A stretch of 64,000 bases of DNA from Armatimonadota bacterium (GCA_023392285.1 JAEVZK010000011.1:4419-68418), one strand, 5' to 3'. Positions 1-8,945 are shown, numbered from the stretch's first letter. Made by a program: numbers and translations. Notes: a model not told the origin generated them from the letters alone.

Positions 1-2568
1 GAAGAGCAGCCGGACGCCATGGAGTCGGCGCTGGAGCGGCATGATCGTCGGGCTCGACGCATTATTGCCAAGCACGGCGGGACCGTGTTTAAGACCGTAG
101 GGGACGCCTTTTACACGGTCTTTCCTAACGTGCGAACGGCTGCGCAGGCGGCCATTGAAGGGCAACGACGACTCTCAAGAGTCGACCGTCAGCGCGGGCT
201 CTCCCTTAAGGTCAGGATGGCCATTCACTCGGGCATGGCTCAGGAGCGTGATGGCGATTACTTCGGCGCGGCAGTTAATCGCGTGGCCCGTCTGCTCAGC
301 CTTGGTAACGGCGGACAAATCCTTCTTTCGCGGCAGGCTCGGGAGGCTCTGTTCATCGAGCCTCTCCAGGATGACGTCGAGATCGATGACCTGGGTATTC
401 ATCGGTTGCGGGACTTGGCCCAGCCGGAACATGTCTTCCAAATCTTAACTGGCGACGCTAGGACGCAGGGATCACTTAAGCCGCTCTCGACCTACCCGAA
501 CAATCTGCCGATTCAAATCTCCTCATTTATAGGCCGTGAGAAGGAACTGGCCGATTGTCGAGTTCTGGTCCGTGATCATCGACTTCTTACCCTCACTGGA
601 GCTGGCGGGAGCGGAAAGACACGCTTGGCTCTTCAGCTTGCCATGGAGATGCTCGGCCCCGACGGAGCATTCCTAGTTGAGTTCGCTTCGATCAATTCGG
701 CAGAAAATGTAGCGCTGCGAATCGCGAGCATCTTCGATCAACGAGAGTCCGCGCCCGGAGCCAGCATTTTGGACTCGGTGGTCGAGTATTTGCGGTATAG
801 CCGTGCTCTGCTGGTGCTGGACAATTGCGAGCACGTCATTGAGGCGGCTGCGGATGCCGTTCATCAATTGTTGAGCAAGTGCCCGCTCCTCAAGATTATC
901 GTCACCAGCCGCGAAACCTTGGGCCTTGCGGGTGAGAACGTCTACATCGTGCGTCCGCTGGACGTCCCGATGAGCGATGAGCCGGGATCGCTCGACGAAC
1001 TGATTCGTTTTGAATCCGTTCGACTGTTTGTTGAGAGGGCCACTGCGATCAACAGCAATTTCGCGCTAACCAACGAGAACGCGCCCGCAATCTTTGAAAT
1101 TTGTCGAGCTCTGGAAGGGGTTCCACTTGCAATAGAACTTGCGGCGGCGCGCTCCAGGCTGATGTCTCCAGAGCAGATCGCAGAACGTCTGGACGACCGG
1201 TTTCGGCTGCTTACCGTGGGCGACCGGTCCTCGCTCCCCCGGCAGCAGACGCTTCGCTCTCTGATCGACTGGAGCTACAACCTGCTTTCAACGGAGGAGA
1301 AGACTCTTCTGGACAGCCTCTCAGTCTTCATCGGCGGGTGGACGATCGAAGCGGCGGAGGAGGTTTGCCATTCTAGTCAGCTGCCGAAAAGGGAAGTCTT
1401 CGACCTCCTAAGCCGGCTGGTGGACAAGTCTCTTGTTCAGTACGAAGAGTGGAAGGACGAGGGCATCCGATATCGGCTGCTGGGAACGATTCGGCAATAT
1501 GCTCAAGCACATCTTCTTGAGAAGGGCCTAATCGATCAAATCCGATGCCGGCATTTGGAATACTTTGCGAATTTAGCCGAAAGTGGGTCGCCATATGTTC
1601 GAATTGGGGACGCTGGTTGGCTACGGCGTATTTCTCGGGAGCACGACAACATTCGGCTTGCTCTCGATTTCGACAGCACTTCGCAGGAAGCACTGCAGAA
1701 TCAGATCCGGCTTGCGGCTGCGCTAACGGTGTTCTGGAGCAATCGTGGCCATCTTACGGAAGGGCGCCAACGCTTTGAACGGGCACTTTCGCGAGGACGG
1801 GATCTCGGACCTGCGGCCAAGGCGCCAGCGCTGCTGGGAGCGGCGGTTTTGGAGGCCTCTCAATTAAATTATCCTCGGGCCCTTGAAATGATTGGCGAGG
1901 CGGTCGACATCTGGAGGAGTCTGGATGATCCGACCAATCTGGCTCACGGGTTGCTGGTGCAAGGCAACATTCTGATCCAAGTTCGACGATTCGAAGAGGC
2001 GTCGGCGGCTTATGAAGAGGGGAACGAGATTCGGATTCGTTTAGGCGACCGGCAAGGTTTAGCGGTCCCCCTCAACAATTTAGGCTACATAGCCGTCCAG
2101 ATGGGCGATCTGGAGAAGGCAATCCCGCTGGTAGAGCAGTCCATCGCGATTTGTCGAGAATTCGAGAGTCGTCAAGGCCTCATTGCGGCGACCCATAGCT
2201 TGGCGGTGGCGCTGAAGCTGGCGGGACGATATCTCGACGCCCTGGAAGTCATTCGAGAGAGTCTTCAACTTGCATGGGAGCTTGGCCACTGGGTTCCAGT
2301 CGCTCTTCGCATCGAGACCACCGCAGAGATCCTTGCTAAATTGGGTGATAGTGCGGAAGCGGTTCGGCTCTTCAGCTTCGCCGATCGACTTCGCGACAGG
2401 ATTCAGCAGCCGATACCAAAGCTTGAGGTGGCGCGGCTGGAGTCTGCACTTGATGAGTTGCGAGCAACGATGGAGGCGGAAGAGTTCGCGGATTTATCAG
2501 CCCAGGGCGCCGGACTAGAAGATGCCGAGGCAATTCGAATTGCGCTCGGCACCCGGACAGGCGTTTAA
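1..2568 (+). CDS. Class III cyclase domain + NTPase + TPR regulator (5' partial)
   Basis: The reading frame is open from base 1, so the gene begins outside the window; the visible ATG at 19 is internal. The first ~115 residues are the C-terminal part of an adenylate/guanylate cyclase domain: the metal-site motif VGDAF (about residue 27-31 counted from that ATG) and FGAAVNRVARL with the expected Asn and Arg. The N-terminal metal-binding segment lies off the window. A P-loop NTPase follows (FIGRE at ~170, Walker A GAGGSGKT ~194-201, Walker B LLVLDN ~265, TSRE ~298), then a C-terminal TPR-like helical region from ~570. This cyclase/ATPase/TPR layout is typical of large one-component signalling ATPases. 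Whether the cyclase is active cannot be judged. Its stop overlaps the convergent PEP-CTERM gene by three bases. Confidence 0.85.
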   Translation, partial: EEQPDAMESALERHDRRARRIIAKHGGTVFKTVGDAFYTVFPNVRTAAQAAIEGQRRLSRVDRQRGLSLKVRMAIHSGMAQERDGDYFGAAVNRVARLLSLGNGGQILLSRQAREALFIEPLQDDVEIDDLGIHRLRDLAQPEHVFQILTGDARTQGSLKPLSTYPNNLPIQISSFIGREKELADCRVLVRDHRLLTLTGAGGSGKTRLALQLAMEMLGPDGAFLVEFASINSAENVALRIASIFDQRESAPGASILDSVVEYLRYSRALLVLDNCEHVIEAAADAVHQLLSKCPLLKIIVTSRETLGLAGENVYIVRPLDVPMSDEPGSLDELIRFESVRLFVERATAINSNFALTNENAPAIFEICRALEGVPLAIELAAARSRLMSPEQIAERLDDRFRLLTVGDRSSLPRQQTLRSLIDWSYNLLSTEEKTLLDSLSVFIGGWTIEAAEEVCHSSQLPKREVFDLLSRLVDKSLVQYEEWKDEGIRYRLLGTIRQYAQAHLLEKGLIDQIRCRHLEYFANLAESGSPYVRIGDAGWLRRISREHDNIRLALDFDSTSQEALQNQIRLAAALTVFWSNRGHLTEGRQRFERALSRGRDLGPAAKAPALLGAAVLEASQLNYPRALEMIGEAVDIWRSLDDPTNLAHGLLVQGNILIQVRRFEEASAAYEEGNEIRIRLGDRQGLAVPLNNLGYIAVQMGDLEKAIPLVEQSIAICREFESRQGLIAATHSLAVALKLAGRYLDALEVIRESLQLAWELGHWVPVALRIETTAEILAKLGDSAEAVRLFSFADRLRDRIQQPIPKLEVARLESALDELRATMEAEEFADLSAQGAGLEDAEAIRIALGTRTGV

Positions 2569-3188
2569 GCTCGTCGCTTTCGTAGGAAAGCTGCTAATCC
2601 AAGTCCAATTGCAGCCAAGGATGCAGGCTCCGGTACCGTCGTGCGCATGTTCTGCTCGATCAAGCCGATTGACGCGATTGACTCTGAAGGCAAGCTATTG
2701 CCATTGATGTCGATCGCGAACATGTTTTGGACGTCGAATGAAGTGACCGCACGAGAGAAGTTGATGGTGAGGGGCAACGTAAACGCACCATCTACGCCGC
2801 CAAAATCCGAACCTTGGATGAGGCCAGAAACGCTTCCCAGAGAACCAACGTTGTCGCTCACTGTTGTCAGATAGTTCACGCCACCCGAGTGGAACACGCT
2901 TCCTTGCAGCACCATGGTAATGGAGGTGATCGGCAAGGTCGATGTCACCGAATAGGAGACGGTTGAGGTACCGGTCGAGTAGCCCGTGCCCGCGCCAACC
3001 TTAAATGGGTCCGCCGTAGAGACAAAATCAATGATCCCAGCCGTGCTATCAGGAAAAGTTTGCCATGCAAAGGTTGACGGACCTGGATTGAGCGTGTAGC
3101 TGGCGCTGATATTGGAAAAGACCACCTGAGCCTGAGCAGCGACCGCACCTGCGGCCAACACGGAAATTAGTAGAGCTTTAGCTGACAA
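2565..3188 (-). CDS. PEP-CTERM sorting domain protein
   Basis: A 207-residue exported protein. It has an N-terminal signal peptide (hydrophobic stretch ending AAQAQ near residue 21), a beta-rich body, and a C-terminal sorting tag: VPEPAS, a hydrophobic segment and a final RKRR cluster. PEP-CTERM proteins are processed by an exosortase and typically end up at the surface or in the exopolysaccharide; no exosortase is in this window. The start is TTG at 3188, chosen because AGGAG lies 7-8 bases upstream and the signal peptide begins there. It is a paralogue of the next gene upstream (3331-3957). Function of the body is unknown. Confidence 0.85.
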   Translation of the reverse strand: MSAKALLISVLAAGAVAAQAQVVFSNISASYTLNPGPSTFAWQTFPDSTAGIIDFVSTADPFKVGAGTGYSTGTSTVSYSVTSTLPITSITMVLQGSVFHSGGVNYLTTVSDNVGSLGSVSGLIQGSDFGGVDGAFTLPLTINFSRAVTSFDVQNMFAIDINGNSLPSESIASIGLIEQNMRTTVPEPASLAAIGLGLAAFLRKRRA

Positions 3189-3275
3189 TTGACATCTCCT
3201 CTCGAACGAACGCGATTAACTATTTTGGACTAGATTGGTCGAATATGGTTGCTCAACAACCAGTCAAGATGCGGG

Positions 3276-3310
3276 AAAAAAGAAAGAGCCAGGATAATTA
3301 CCTGGCTCTT
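3276..3310 (-). terminator. Rho-independent terminator of the upstream PEP-CTERM gene
   Basis: Perfect 10-bp stem AAGAGCCAGG/CCTGGCTCTT (3284-3293 with 3301-3310) with a 7-base loop. Read on the minus strand it is followed by a T-rich tract (3276-3283). It sits 20 bases past the stop of the 3331-3957 gene and separates it from the second PEP-CTERM gene. Confidence 0.85.
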
Positions 3311-3330
3311 CACACGTGAGTTTGTGGAAT

Positions 3331-3957
3331 TTACTTTGCTTTCTTTCTGCGTCGTGCAGCGATGGCGGTGAGACCCATTCCAAGCAAAGCAATGCTTGCG
3401 GGCTCTGGAACCGGATTCATATTCTGCTCGATTAAACCGAGCGACGCGATGGAGGTGCTTGGAAGGGTTTGATTGGAGATATCCATATCAAAGAACTTCT
3501 TCACCTTGAACGACGTCACCGCGCGATCGAAGCTCAGATGGACGGTGGTCGTAAACGCTCCGTTCGCTCCACCTGCATAAGAAGCTCCGTTGATGACTCC
3601 GCTGATGCTGCCGAGATTTCCGTCGGCATCTTCTGCCGTTTCAGTGTAGCTAATGTGTCCGAAATCGAAAACGGAACCTTGCATCACGAGATCGATGCCG
3701 TAGATCGGCATGGTGGACAGCACATTGTAGATAATCGTTGCGCTACCAGAAGGGAAGCCGGTGCTATCTCCGACCTTGAAAGGCGGAGCGCTCGCTAGGA
3801 AATCGACCTGGCCGGTCGTTCCATTTGGAATGAACGTAAAGTTGGTCGTTCCGCCACCCTGCAAGCTGTAACTAGCCGAGACGAGTGAAAACGTGTACTG
3901 CGCAAACGCCGCAGGAGCGGCAATGACGCCTAGAGCTATGATTGCTAATTTTTTCAA
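3331..3957 (-). CDS. PEP-CTERM sorting domain protein (paralogue)
   Basis: A 208-residue exported protein with a signal peptide (ends PAAFA-Q around residue 19), a beta-rich central region and a C-terminal VPEPAS motif, hydrophobic helix and RRRKK tail. It aligns along most of its length with the 2565-3188 product; shared landmarks are LVSASY/NISASY near the mature N-terminus, PFKVG, LVMQGSVF/MVLQGSVF, AVTSF and SIASLGLIEQNM just before the sorting tag. The start is TTG at 3957 with GAGGAG 8 bases upstream. A terminator follows it, so the two paralogues are probably transcribed separately. An AT-rich, gene-free stretch of about 130 bases lies upstream. Function is unknown. Confidence 0.85.
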   Translation of the reverse strand: MKKLAIIALGVIAAPAAFAQYTFSLVSASYSLQGGGTTNFTFIPNGTTGQVDFLASAPPFKVGDSTGFPSGSATIIYNVLSTMPIYGIDLVMQGSVFDFGHISYTETAEDADGNLGSISGVINGASYAGGANGAFTTTVHLSFDRAVTSFKVKKFFDMDISNQTLPSTSIASLGLIEQNMNPVPEPASIALLGMGLTAIAARRRKKAK

Positions 3958-4090
3958 AATGAATTCTCCTCACTAACTTTCAATAAAAAAAGGAATGATC
4001 AGCCGCTTCTTAGTTCAGCTATCAATAAGACGATAATAACATAGTTCTGTTCGTGTTTATCACCCAGTTGCAAAAATTTTACGCAAAAAT

Positions 4091-4402
4091 TTACGATCTA
4101 TGATTTTTACCAGCCTTTTCTGCACATTCATGGAGTCTCCCATTTTCACTTGAGTGACCCTCTTGCTGAAGCAGCTGAGCTTGCAGTTGGCCAAGTCTCG
4201 GATCGCGCTTCCAAGTCGCGAGAACTCCATTGGCGGCAACGACCCGCCACCAAGGGACATCGTCGGGAGCTTGAGCCATCCATCGTCCTACGATCCTGCC
4301 CGAAGTAGGGTTTTGAAGCTCACGCCCAAGCTGTCCATAGGTACGCACCTCACCGCGTGGGATGTCGCGAACTAACTGCCAGAGTTCTTCAAGACGGTTC
4401 AT
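4091..4402 (-). CDS. Alkyltransferase-like protein (ATL, MGMT family)
   Basis: A 103-residue protein of the O6-alkylguanine-DNA alkyltransferase DNA-binding domain family. The family features GEVRTYGQLG and GRIVGRWM (helix-turn-helix region with the finger Arg) are visible. The alkyl-acceptor motif, normally PCHRV, reads PWWRV, so the acceptor cysteine is replaced by Trp. By knowledge of ATL proteins, such members bind O6-alkylguanine without repairing it and pass it to nucleotide excision repair. The ATG at 4402 is preferred; a TTG two codons earlier is possible. The only purine-rich ribosome binding site lies inside the hppA terminator, 14 bases upstream. The C-terminal ~20 residues look non-conserved. 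Confidence 0.85.
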   Translation of the reverse strand: MNRLEELWQLVRDIPRGEVRTYGQLGRELQNPTSGRIVGRWMAQAPDDVPWWRVVAANGVLATWKRDPRLGQLQAQLLQQEGHSSENGRLHECAEKAGKNHRS

Positions 4403-4406
4403 CTTC

Positions 4407-4442
4407 AAAAGAAAAGCCCCTCCTGGCGACAGGAGGGGCTTT
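4407..4442 (-). terminator. Rho-independent terminator of hppA
   Basis: A 12-bp perfect stem AAAGCCCCTCCT/AGGAGGGGCTTT (4413-4424 with 4431-4442) with a 6-base loop, followed on the minus strand by TTTTCTTTT. It lies 12 bases after the hppA stop and directly before the ATL start, and its second arm contains the AGGAGG that could serve ATL. Confidence 0.9.
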
Positions 4443-4453
4443 GGCCTTGCCGA

Positions 4454-7400
4454 TTATTCTGGCTTTCCGTCGTCCTCATCCACCGTGATGCGACGCTTCG
4501 GCGTCGGATTCACGTTGTGATCAGTGGAGTGGTCTTGCTCAATCGACTTTGCAACGGGAAGTTCAGCTTGCGTGTGTGCCATCTCAGTTGCCTTCATCAT
4601 TTCTGTGGAGAGCGAGCCTCTCTTCGAGAAATAGATTGAGATAATGAGAAGGAGCAGCGCCACACTCGTGATGCCCACGAGAACACCCATCGAATAAGGC
4701 TGAATGATGATCGGCGCCAGTAGAAGCGCAACCAAGTTCATAACCTTGATCAAGGGGTTAAGGGCAGGTCCAGCGGTGTCCTTGAATGGATCGCCAACGG
4801 TGTCACAGACGACACCAGCCTTGTGAGCTTCGGATCCCTTGCCTCCGTAAAGGCCATCTTCGATGATCTTCTTCGCGTTGTCCCACATGCCGCCCGAGTT
4901 GGCGAGCAAAACAGCCATTAACTGTCCGCTCAAGATCGTACCGGCGAGGAATCCGCCGAGTGCCTGAGCACCGACGAGATTGTAGCTGTGGCCGTTCACC
5001 AAGGTCTGGTCCTTACCGATCGAGAAGCCAAAGGCAACCGCAACCGGCAAGAAGATGGCAAGAATTCCTGGCCCGAGCAGTTCCTTCTGTGCGGCAGCGG
5101 TCACGATGGACACGCAGCTCGCATAGTCAGGCTTGCTAGTCCCCGCCATAATGCCGGGGTCAGCCTTGAACTGTCTTCGCACTTCGTTGATCAACTGGAA
5201 GGACGCGCGTCCGACTGCGTTGATCGAAAAGGCGGAGAACAGGTAGGGAGCGGCACCACCGATCAACAATCCGAGGAAGATCTCTGGGATGTCGAGTCGG
5301 AGTCCAATCGAGCCGAGCTGAGCATCTTCCAAATATGAGTGGAAGAGAGCAACCGCAGCAACAACCGCGGTAGCGATCGCAAAGCCCTTCGTAAGCGCCT
5401 TGGTGGTGTTGCCAGCGGCGTCGAGGCGCTGGACGGCCTTCTGACCGTACTCATTATCGTGTCCATCACCGGACATCTCATACACGCCTTGGGCGTTGTC
5501 TGAAATGGGACCAAACGTGTCCATGGCCAACACGTACCCAGTTGTGGTCAGCAGTCCCAAGCCGACGAGCGCGATGCCGTAGAAGCTAAGGATATACGTT
5601 CCGTAAACGGCTGGATTGAAGAGATAGAGCGGAACCAGCAGCGCGATGACGATCGCGACGACCATGAAGACCGAGGACTCTGCCGCGTAAGCAAATCCCT
5701 GGATGATCATTGGCGCGGGGCCCGCGCTCGAGACTCCCGCCACTTCCTGGGTCGGCCGCTTGTGGGTCGACACGTAGTAGTCGGTCAGGAGCTCAATTGC
5801 AAACGCCATGGCGATACCAAACGCGATTGCGATAAAGAACAGATACCAGGGCACTTCCGAGTGTTGGATATCGGCGACGTGAACATCGGTGATGTTCGGA
5901 ATCCCGATCGTGCCGACAACGTTCGGATCGGCCGAGTTGCTCTTAATAATCTTCGCGATGTAATCCGGATCAGCCTCGATCACCTTCGCCAACTGGGAGT
6001 TCTGGACACGGGCCAAGTCCTTCATTCCAGTGTCGACGCCGATGGCGAGCTGGCCATCCTTGCTGACTAGCACGTCGATTGGCTTTATATCCGTGATCTT
6101 CAGATTCATGCTCGGCTGAGGATGAGCCTTGAGATCTTCGGCGTACTTGCGGTTATAGATCGCGTGTACGATGTTGGGCTTCGGCGCCGCTGCTCCGTTA
6201 GTTGGAGGCATCGTCTGCTCGGCCGTCACAAGAGCCATATCCAGTTGGCCGCTTTTCAGCGCATCCCGAACCTTCACAAATGGCGGAGCTTGCGAAGTAG
6301 TCGCCTGCTGACGAATCTTCGCCTCGTCGTCTTGCGAAATTGGAATCTGCTGAATGGAGAAGTCAAGGACGGGATTATTTGAATCGAGCGTCAGGGGTGA
6401 ATAGCCGGATAGGTGATCAGGCTTTGGAGCATTCGGCAGACTGGACGTCTGGATGCTCATGAGAATCGCACGTGTACGGTTCTGCTCTTCCGTGATACCA
6501 GGTTGCGGCTCTTGATCCGCACCGATTTCCTTCAGTTCTGAGAGTGCCGCCAGATCCTTTGCGCTTACTTGATAAGCCGGCTTGTTCTGTTCGACGGCCA
6601 GCTTCTGACGAGCCGCGAGAATGCGATCGGTCTGCTGTAAGTTGTAGTCGTTAGAAGTGATGAGCTTCGTGGTCAGGATTTTGCCCTGAGGTCCACCCAT
6701 CATGTAGTAGGCCACGCCGAACGTGGCTACGAGGGCGATTGCCGCCGAGGCGTAGAAGCCTTTGCGGATCGCTTTCAGAGGGTCCTTATCGACGTCATCT
6801 GAACCGCGGACGGAATAGATTCCGAAGATGGAAGCCACGATTCCCACACCTCTTGCCATGAGGGCGAAGAGGATGAGCTTCATCCAGGTGGATTGGTCGA
6901 AAATTGCCGAAGTAGCGGCGCCAAGCACGATTGCTGCGACGAGGGTGACTTCGTAAGATTCGAACACGTCGGCAGCCATGCCCGCGCAGTCTCCAACGTT
7001 GTCGCCAACGTTGTCGGCGATGGTGGCGGGGTTGCGTGGGTCGTCTTCAGGAATGCCAGCTTCGACCTTTCCAACAAGGTCAGCGCCTACGTCGGCAGCC
7101 TTGGTGAAGATGCCTCCGCCGACACGCATAAAGAGAGCCGCGAGGGAGCCGCCAAAGCCGAATCCGATGAGGAGGGTCATCGCACTCGCTCCGCCGACCC
7201 ATAGGATGACGGATGCGCCGATGAGGCCCATGCCGACTGTAACCATGCCGGCTACGGCGCCCGATTGGAACGCCGTTTCAAGGGTTTGTTTGTAGCTGGT
7301 CAATGCCGCGTTGGCGGTGCGCATGTTGCCGTTGACCGCCATCACCATGCCCATGTAGCCAGCGATGTACGATGCCGCAACACCGCAAATGAATGCGACG

Positions 7401-7786
7401 GAAACCCCAAAATTATGGTAGAGGAAATACAGGCCGACCGCTAGGATGACCACGAAGATGAGCATGGTCTTGACTTGGCGTGACAAGTAAGCGAGTGCGC
7501 CTTCCTTGATGGCTAAACCGACGGCTTGCATATTCTCGCTGCCTGGCGAACGAGCCATGACACTCTTGGCGAGAAGCCCCGCGATGACGAGCGCGATGAG
7601 GCCAAATCCGAGCGAGATGATCAGATAAATCTGATTTCCCTTGCTGAAATCTAGCCGCACATCCGCTTCCCCCGCGAGGGCAAGAGTCGGAAACATGGTC
7701 ATGAGGAGAGCGAGAACAGCTCCCAGCCATGCACGGGGCGACACGCGGCAAATTCGGCCACGCGCCGCTTCATGAAGTAACTTCAT
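4454..7786 (-). CDS. hppA: Membrane H+-translocating pyrophosphatase with a large inserted domain
   Basis: Hydrolyses cytosolic pyrophosphate and uses the energy to pump protons out across the membrane. Length is 1110 residues against about 660-800 for the family. The catalytic signature DDPRNPATIADNVGDNVGD is at ~248-266 and the second acidic motif (DTFGPISDNAQG) near 757. GNTTKA (~794) carries the Lys that marks the K+-independent class; K+-dependent enzymes have Ala there. Residues ~365-645 are an extra hydrophilic segment between two transmembrane helices; by counting helices after the cytosolic catalytic loop it should face the periplasm. An N-terminal signal-like helix (ends TLALA-GEA) precedes the first pump helix. 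Start: ATG at 7786 with AGGAGG 13 bases upstream; a GTG at 7834 would add 16 residues. Monocistronic, with its own terminator. Confidence 0.93.
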   Translation of the reverse strand: MKLLHEAARGRICRVSPRAWLGAVLALLMTMFPTLALAGEADVRLDFSKGNQIYLIISLGFGLIALVIAGLLAKSVMARSPGSENMQAVGLAIKEGALAYLSRQVKTMLIFVVILAVGLYFLYHNFGVSVAFICGVAASYIAGYMGMVMAVNGNMRTANAALTSYKQTLETAFQSGAVAGMVTVGMGLIGASVILWVGGASAMTLLIGFGFGGSLAALFMRVGGGIFTKAADVGADLVGKVEAGIPEDDPRNPATIADNVGDNVGDCAGMAADVFESYEVTLVAAIVLGAATSAIFDQSTWMKLILFALMARGVGIVASIFGIYSVRGSDDVDKDPLKAIRKGFYASAAIALVATFGVAYYMMGGPQGKILTTKLITSNDYNLQQTDRILAARQKLAVEQNKPAYQVSAKDLAALSELKEIGADQEPQPGITEEQNRTRAILMSIQTSSLPNAPKPDHLSGYSPLTLDSNNPVLDFSIQQIPISQDDEAKIRQQATTSQAPPFVKVRDALKSGQLDMALVTAEQTMPPTNGAAAPKPNIVHAIYNRKYAEDLKAHPQPSMNLKITDIKPIDVLVSKDGQLAIGVDTGMKDLARVQNSQLAKVIEADPDYIAKIIKSNSADPNVVGTIGIPNITDVHVADIQHSEVPWYLFFIAIAFGIAMAFAIELLTDYYVSTHKRPTQEVAGVSSAGPAPMIIQGFAYAAESSVFMVVAIVIALLVPLYLFNPAVYGTYILSFYGIALVGLGLLTTTGYVLAMDTFGPISDNAQGVYEMSGDGHDNEYGQKAVQRLDAAGNTTKALTKGFAIATAVVAAVALFHSYLEDAQLGSIGLRLDIPEIFLGLLIGGAAPYLFSAFSINAVGRASFQLINEVRRQFKADPGIMAGTSKPDYASCVSIVTAAAQKELLGPGILAIFLPVAVAFGFSIGKDQTLVNGHSYNLVGAQALGGFLAGTILSGQLMAVLLANSGGMWDNAKKIIEDGLYGGKGSEAHKAGVVCDTVGDPFKDTAGPALNPLIKVMNLVALLLAPIIIQPYSMGVLVGITSVALLLLIISIYFSKRGSLSTEMMKATEMAHTQAELPVAKSIEQDHSTDHNVNPTPKRRITVDEDDGKPE

Positions 7787-7858
7787 TTCTTGAGTCGAAC
7801 CTCCTGAATCTGCGCTTCCATGCAAATGTTGCACTTGGCCGCACCAAAACGAGCCATA

Positions 7859-7887
7859 AGTCTACCAGTAAGCATTCAAGGGCGCAA
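7859..7887 (-). promoter_or_regulatory. Possible hppA promoter
   Basis: On the minus strand TTGCGC (7887-7882), a 17-base spacer and TAGACT (7864-7859) with TG just before the -10 box. This would give a leader of ~65-70 bases before the ATG. Only a reading-based match. Confidence 0.3.
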
Positions 7888-7951
7888 GTTGCCACGCGGG
7901 GTCAACTTTTGTTGCTGATCTAGGAACCGCACACGGACCCGTTCGGCAGGC

Positions 7952-7957
7952 TATCTT
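7952..7957 (+). promoter_or_regulatory. TANNNT -10 box just before the ROK kinase start
   Basis: TATCTT ends 5 bases before the ATG at 7963, as expected if transcription starts at or next to the start codon (leaderless mRNA). A weak AAGG is the only ribosome-binding-like sequence. No clear -35 box. Confidence 0.4.
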
Positions 7958-7962
7958 AAGGT

Positions 7963-8850
7963 ATGGCCGGGGAGACGTTGTGGGGAATCGACTTGGGAGG
8001 AACCAAGATCGAGGGAGCGGTTGTGAGCGCCGAGGGAAAGCCGCTGTGCCGAATCCGGGTGCCGACGGAGCAGGCGGGCGGCTACGAGCACATCCTCGGA
8101 CGGATTTCAAGTTTAGTCGAGCAGATGGAGCAAACCGTAGGTTCGAAGCGCCCGGGCGCAATCGGGCTTTCGATGCCCGGCAGCCTTTCTCCCCGCACGG
8201 GTCTGGTGAAAAATGCGAACACAACCTGCCTGATCGGACGCACTCTTGATACTGATCTGTCTCGACTGCTGTCGAGCAGGGTCATGGTCGCGAACGACGC
8301 CAACTGCTTTGCGTTGGCTGAGGCAAGATTAGGAGCGGGGAAGGGCGCGGGCGTTCTGTTTGGCGTGATCCTCGGAACCGGGGTTGGCGGAGGATTGGTG
8401 ATCGGAGATTCGATCTGGCCAGGCCACCATCGCATTGCCGGCGAGTGGGGGCACAACGTGCTGGACCCGGATGGCGAGCCTTGTTACTGCGGCAAGAGGG
8501 GCTGTGTGGAAACCGTGATCTCTGGCCCGGCAACGGAGCGGCATTATCGACGCCTAACTGGCAAGGACAAATCTCTGAAGGAGATTGCGCTGGAAGAGGA
8601 CGATGCAGCACGGGAAACCATCGATCGACTTTGCCTAATGTTTGGACGCGCTCTTTCGGTCGTGGTGAATATCCTCGATCCAGATGTTATTGTCGTCGGC
8701 GGAGGAGTTGGCAACGTTAAGAGGCTCTATTCAGATGGGCGGTCTGCGCTAGGCAAGGCCGTGTTCAATGACGGTTTCGATGCGAGACTGGTAGCTCCTG
8801 AGTTGGGGGATTCGGCTGGCGTATTCGGTGCCTGCATGTTGACCCGATAA
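7963..8850 (+). CDS. ROK family sugar kinase
   Basis: A 295-residue ROK (repressor, ORF, kinase) family protein without the N-terminal helix-turn-helix of the repressors, so it is probably a cytosolic hexose or N-acetylhexosamine kinase. ATP-binding DLGGTKIEG is at ~10-18; ANDANCFALAE (~109) carries the catalytic Asp; GTGVGGGLV is at ~138; GEWGH (~160) and the zinc motif CYCGKRGCVE (~173-182) follow; VVGGGV (~245) is the adenosine-binding motif. The sugar cannot be read from sequence. Its neighbours (a pyrophosphatase and a histidine kinase) do not indicate a pathway. Confidence 0.88.
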   Translation: MAGETLWGIDLGGTKIEGAVVSAEGKPLCRIRVPTEQAGGYEHILGRISSLVEQMEQTVGSKRPGAIGLSMPGSLSPRTGLVKNANTTCLIGRTLDTDLSRLLSSRVMVANDANCFALAEARLGAGKGAGVLFGVILGTGVGGGLVIGDSIWPGHHRIAGEWGHNVLDPDGEPCYCGKRGCVETVISGPATERHYRRLTGKDKSLKEIALEEDDAARETIDRLCLMFGRALSVVVNILDPDVIVVGGGVGNVKRLYSDGRSALGKAVFNDGFDARLVAPELGDSAGVFGACMLTR

Positions 8851-8934
8851 GTCGGGCCATAGCTTCTCAAATGCGAGTGACATCATTTGATGCTCTGGTC
8901 CTGCCAAACGGCCTCACCCCGGTATTTCCAAACA

Positions 8935-8940
8935 TAATCT
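8935..8940 (+). promoter_or_regulatory. TANNNT -10 box just before the histidine kinase start
   Basis: TAATCT ends 5 bases before the ATG at 8946 and there is no ribosome binding site, consistent with a leaderless transcript. The same hexamer recurs before 44887 and 49577 on the minus strand. Confidence 0.45.
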
Positions 8941-8945
8941 AATGT

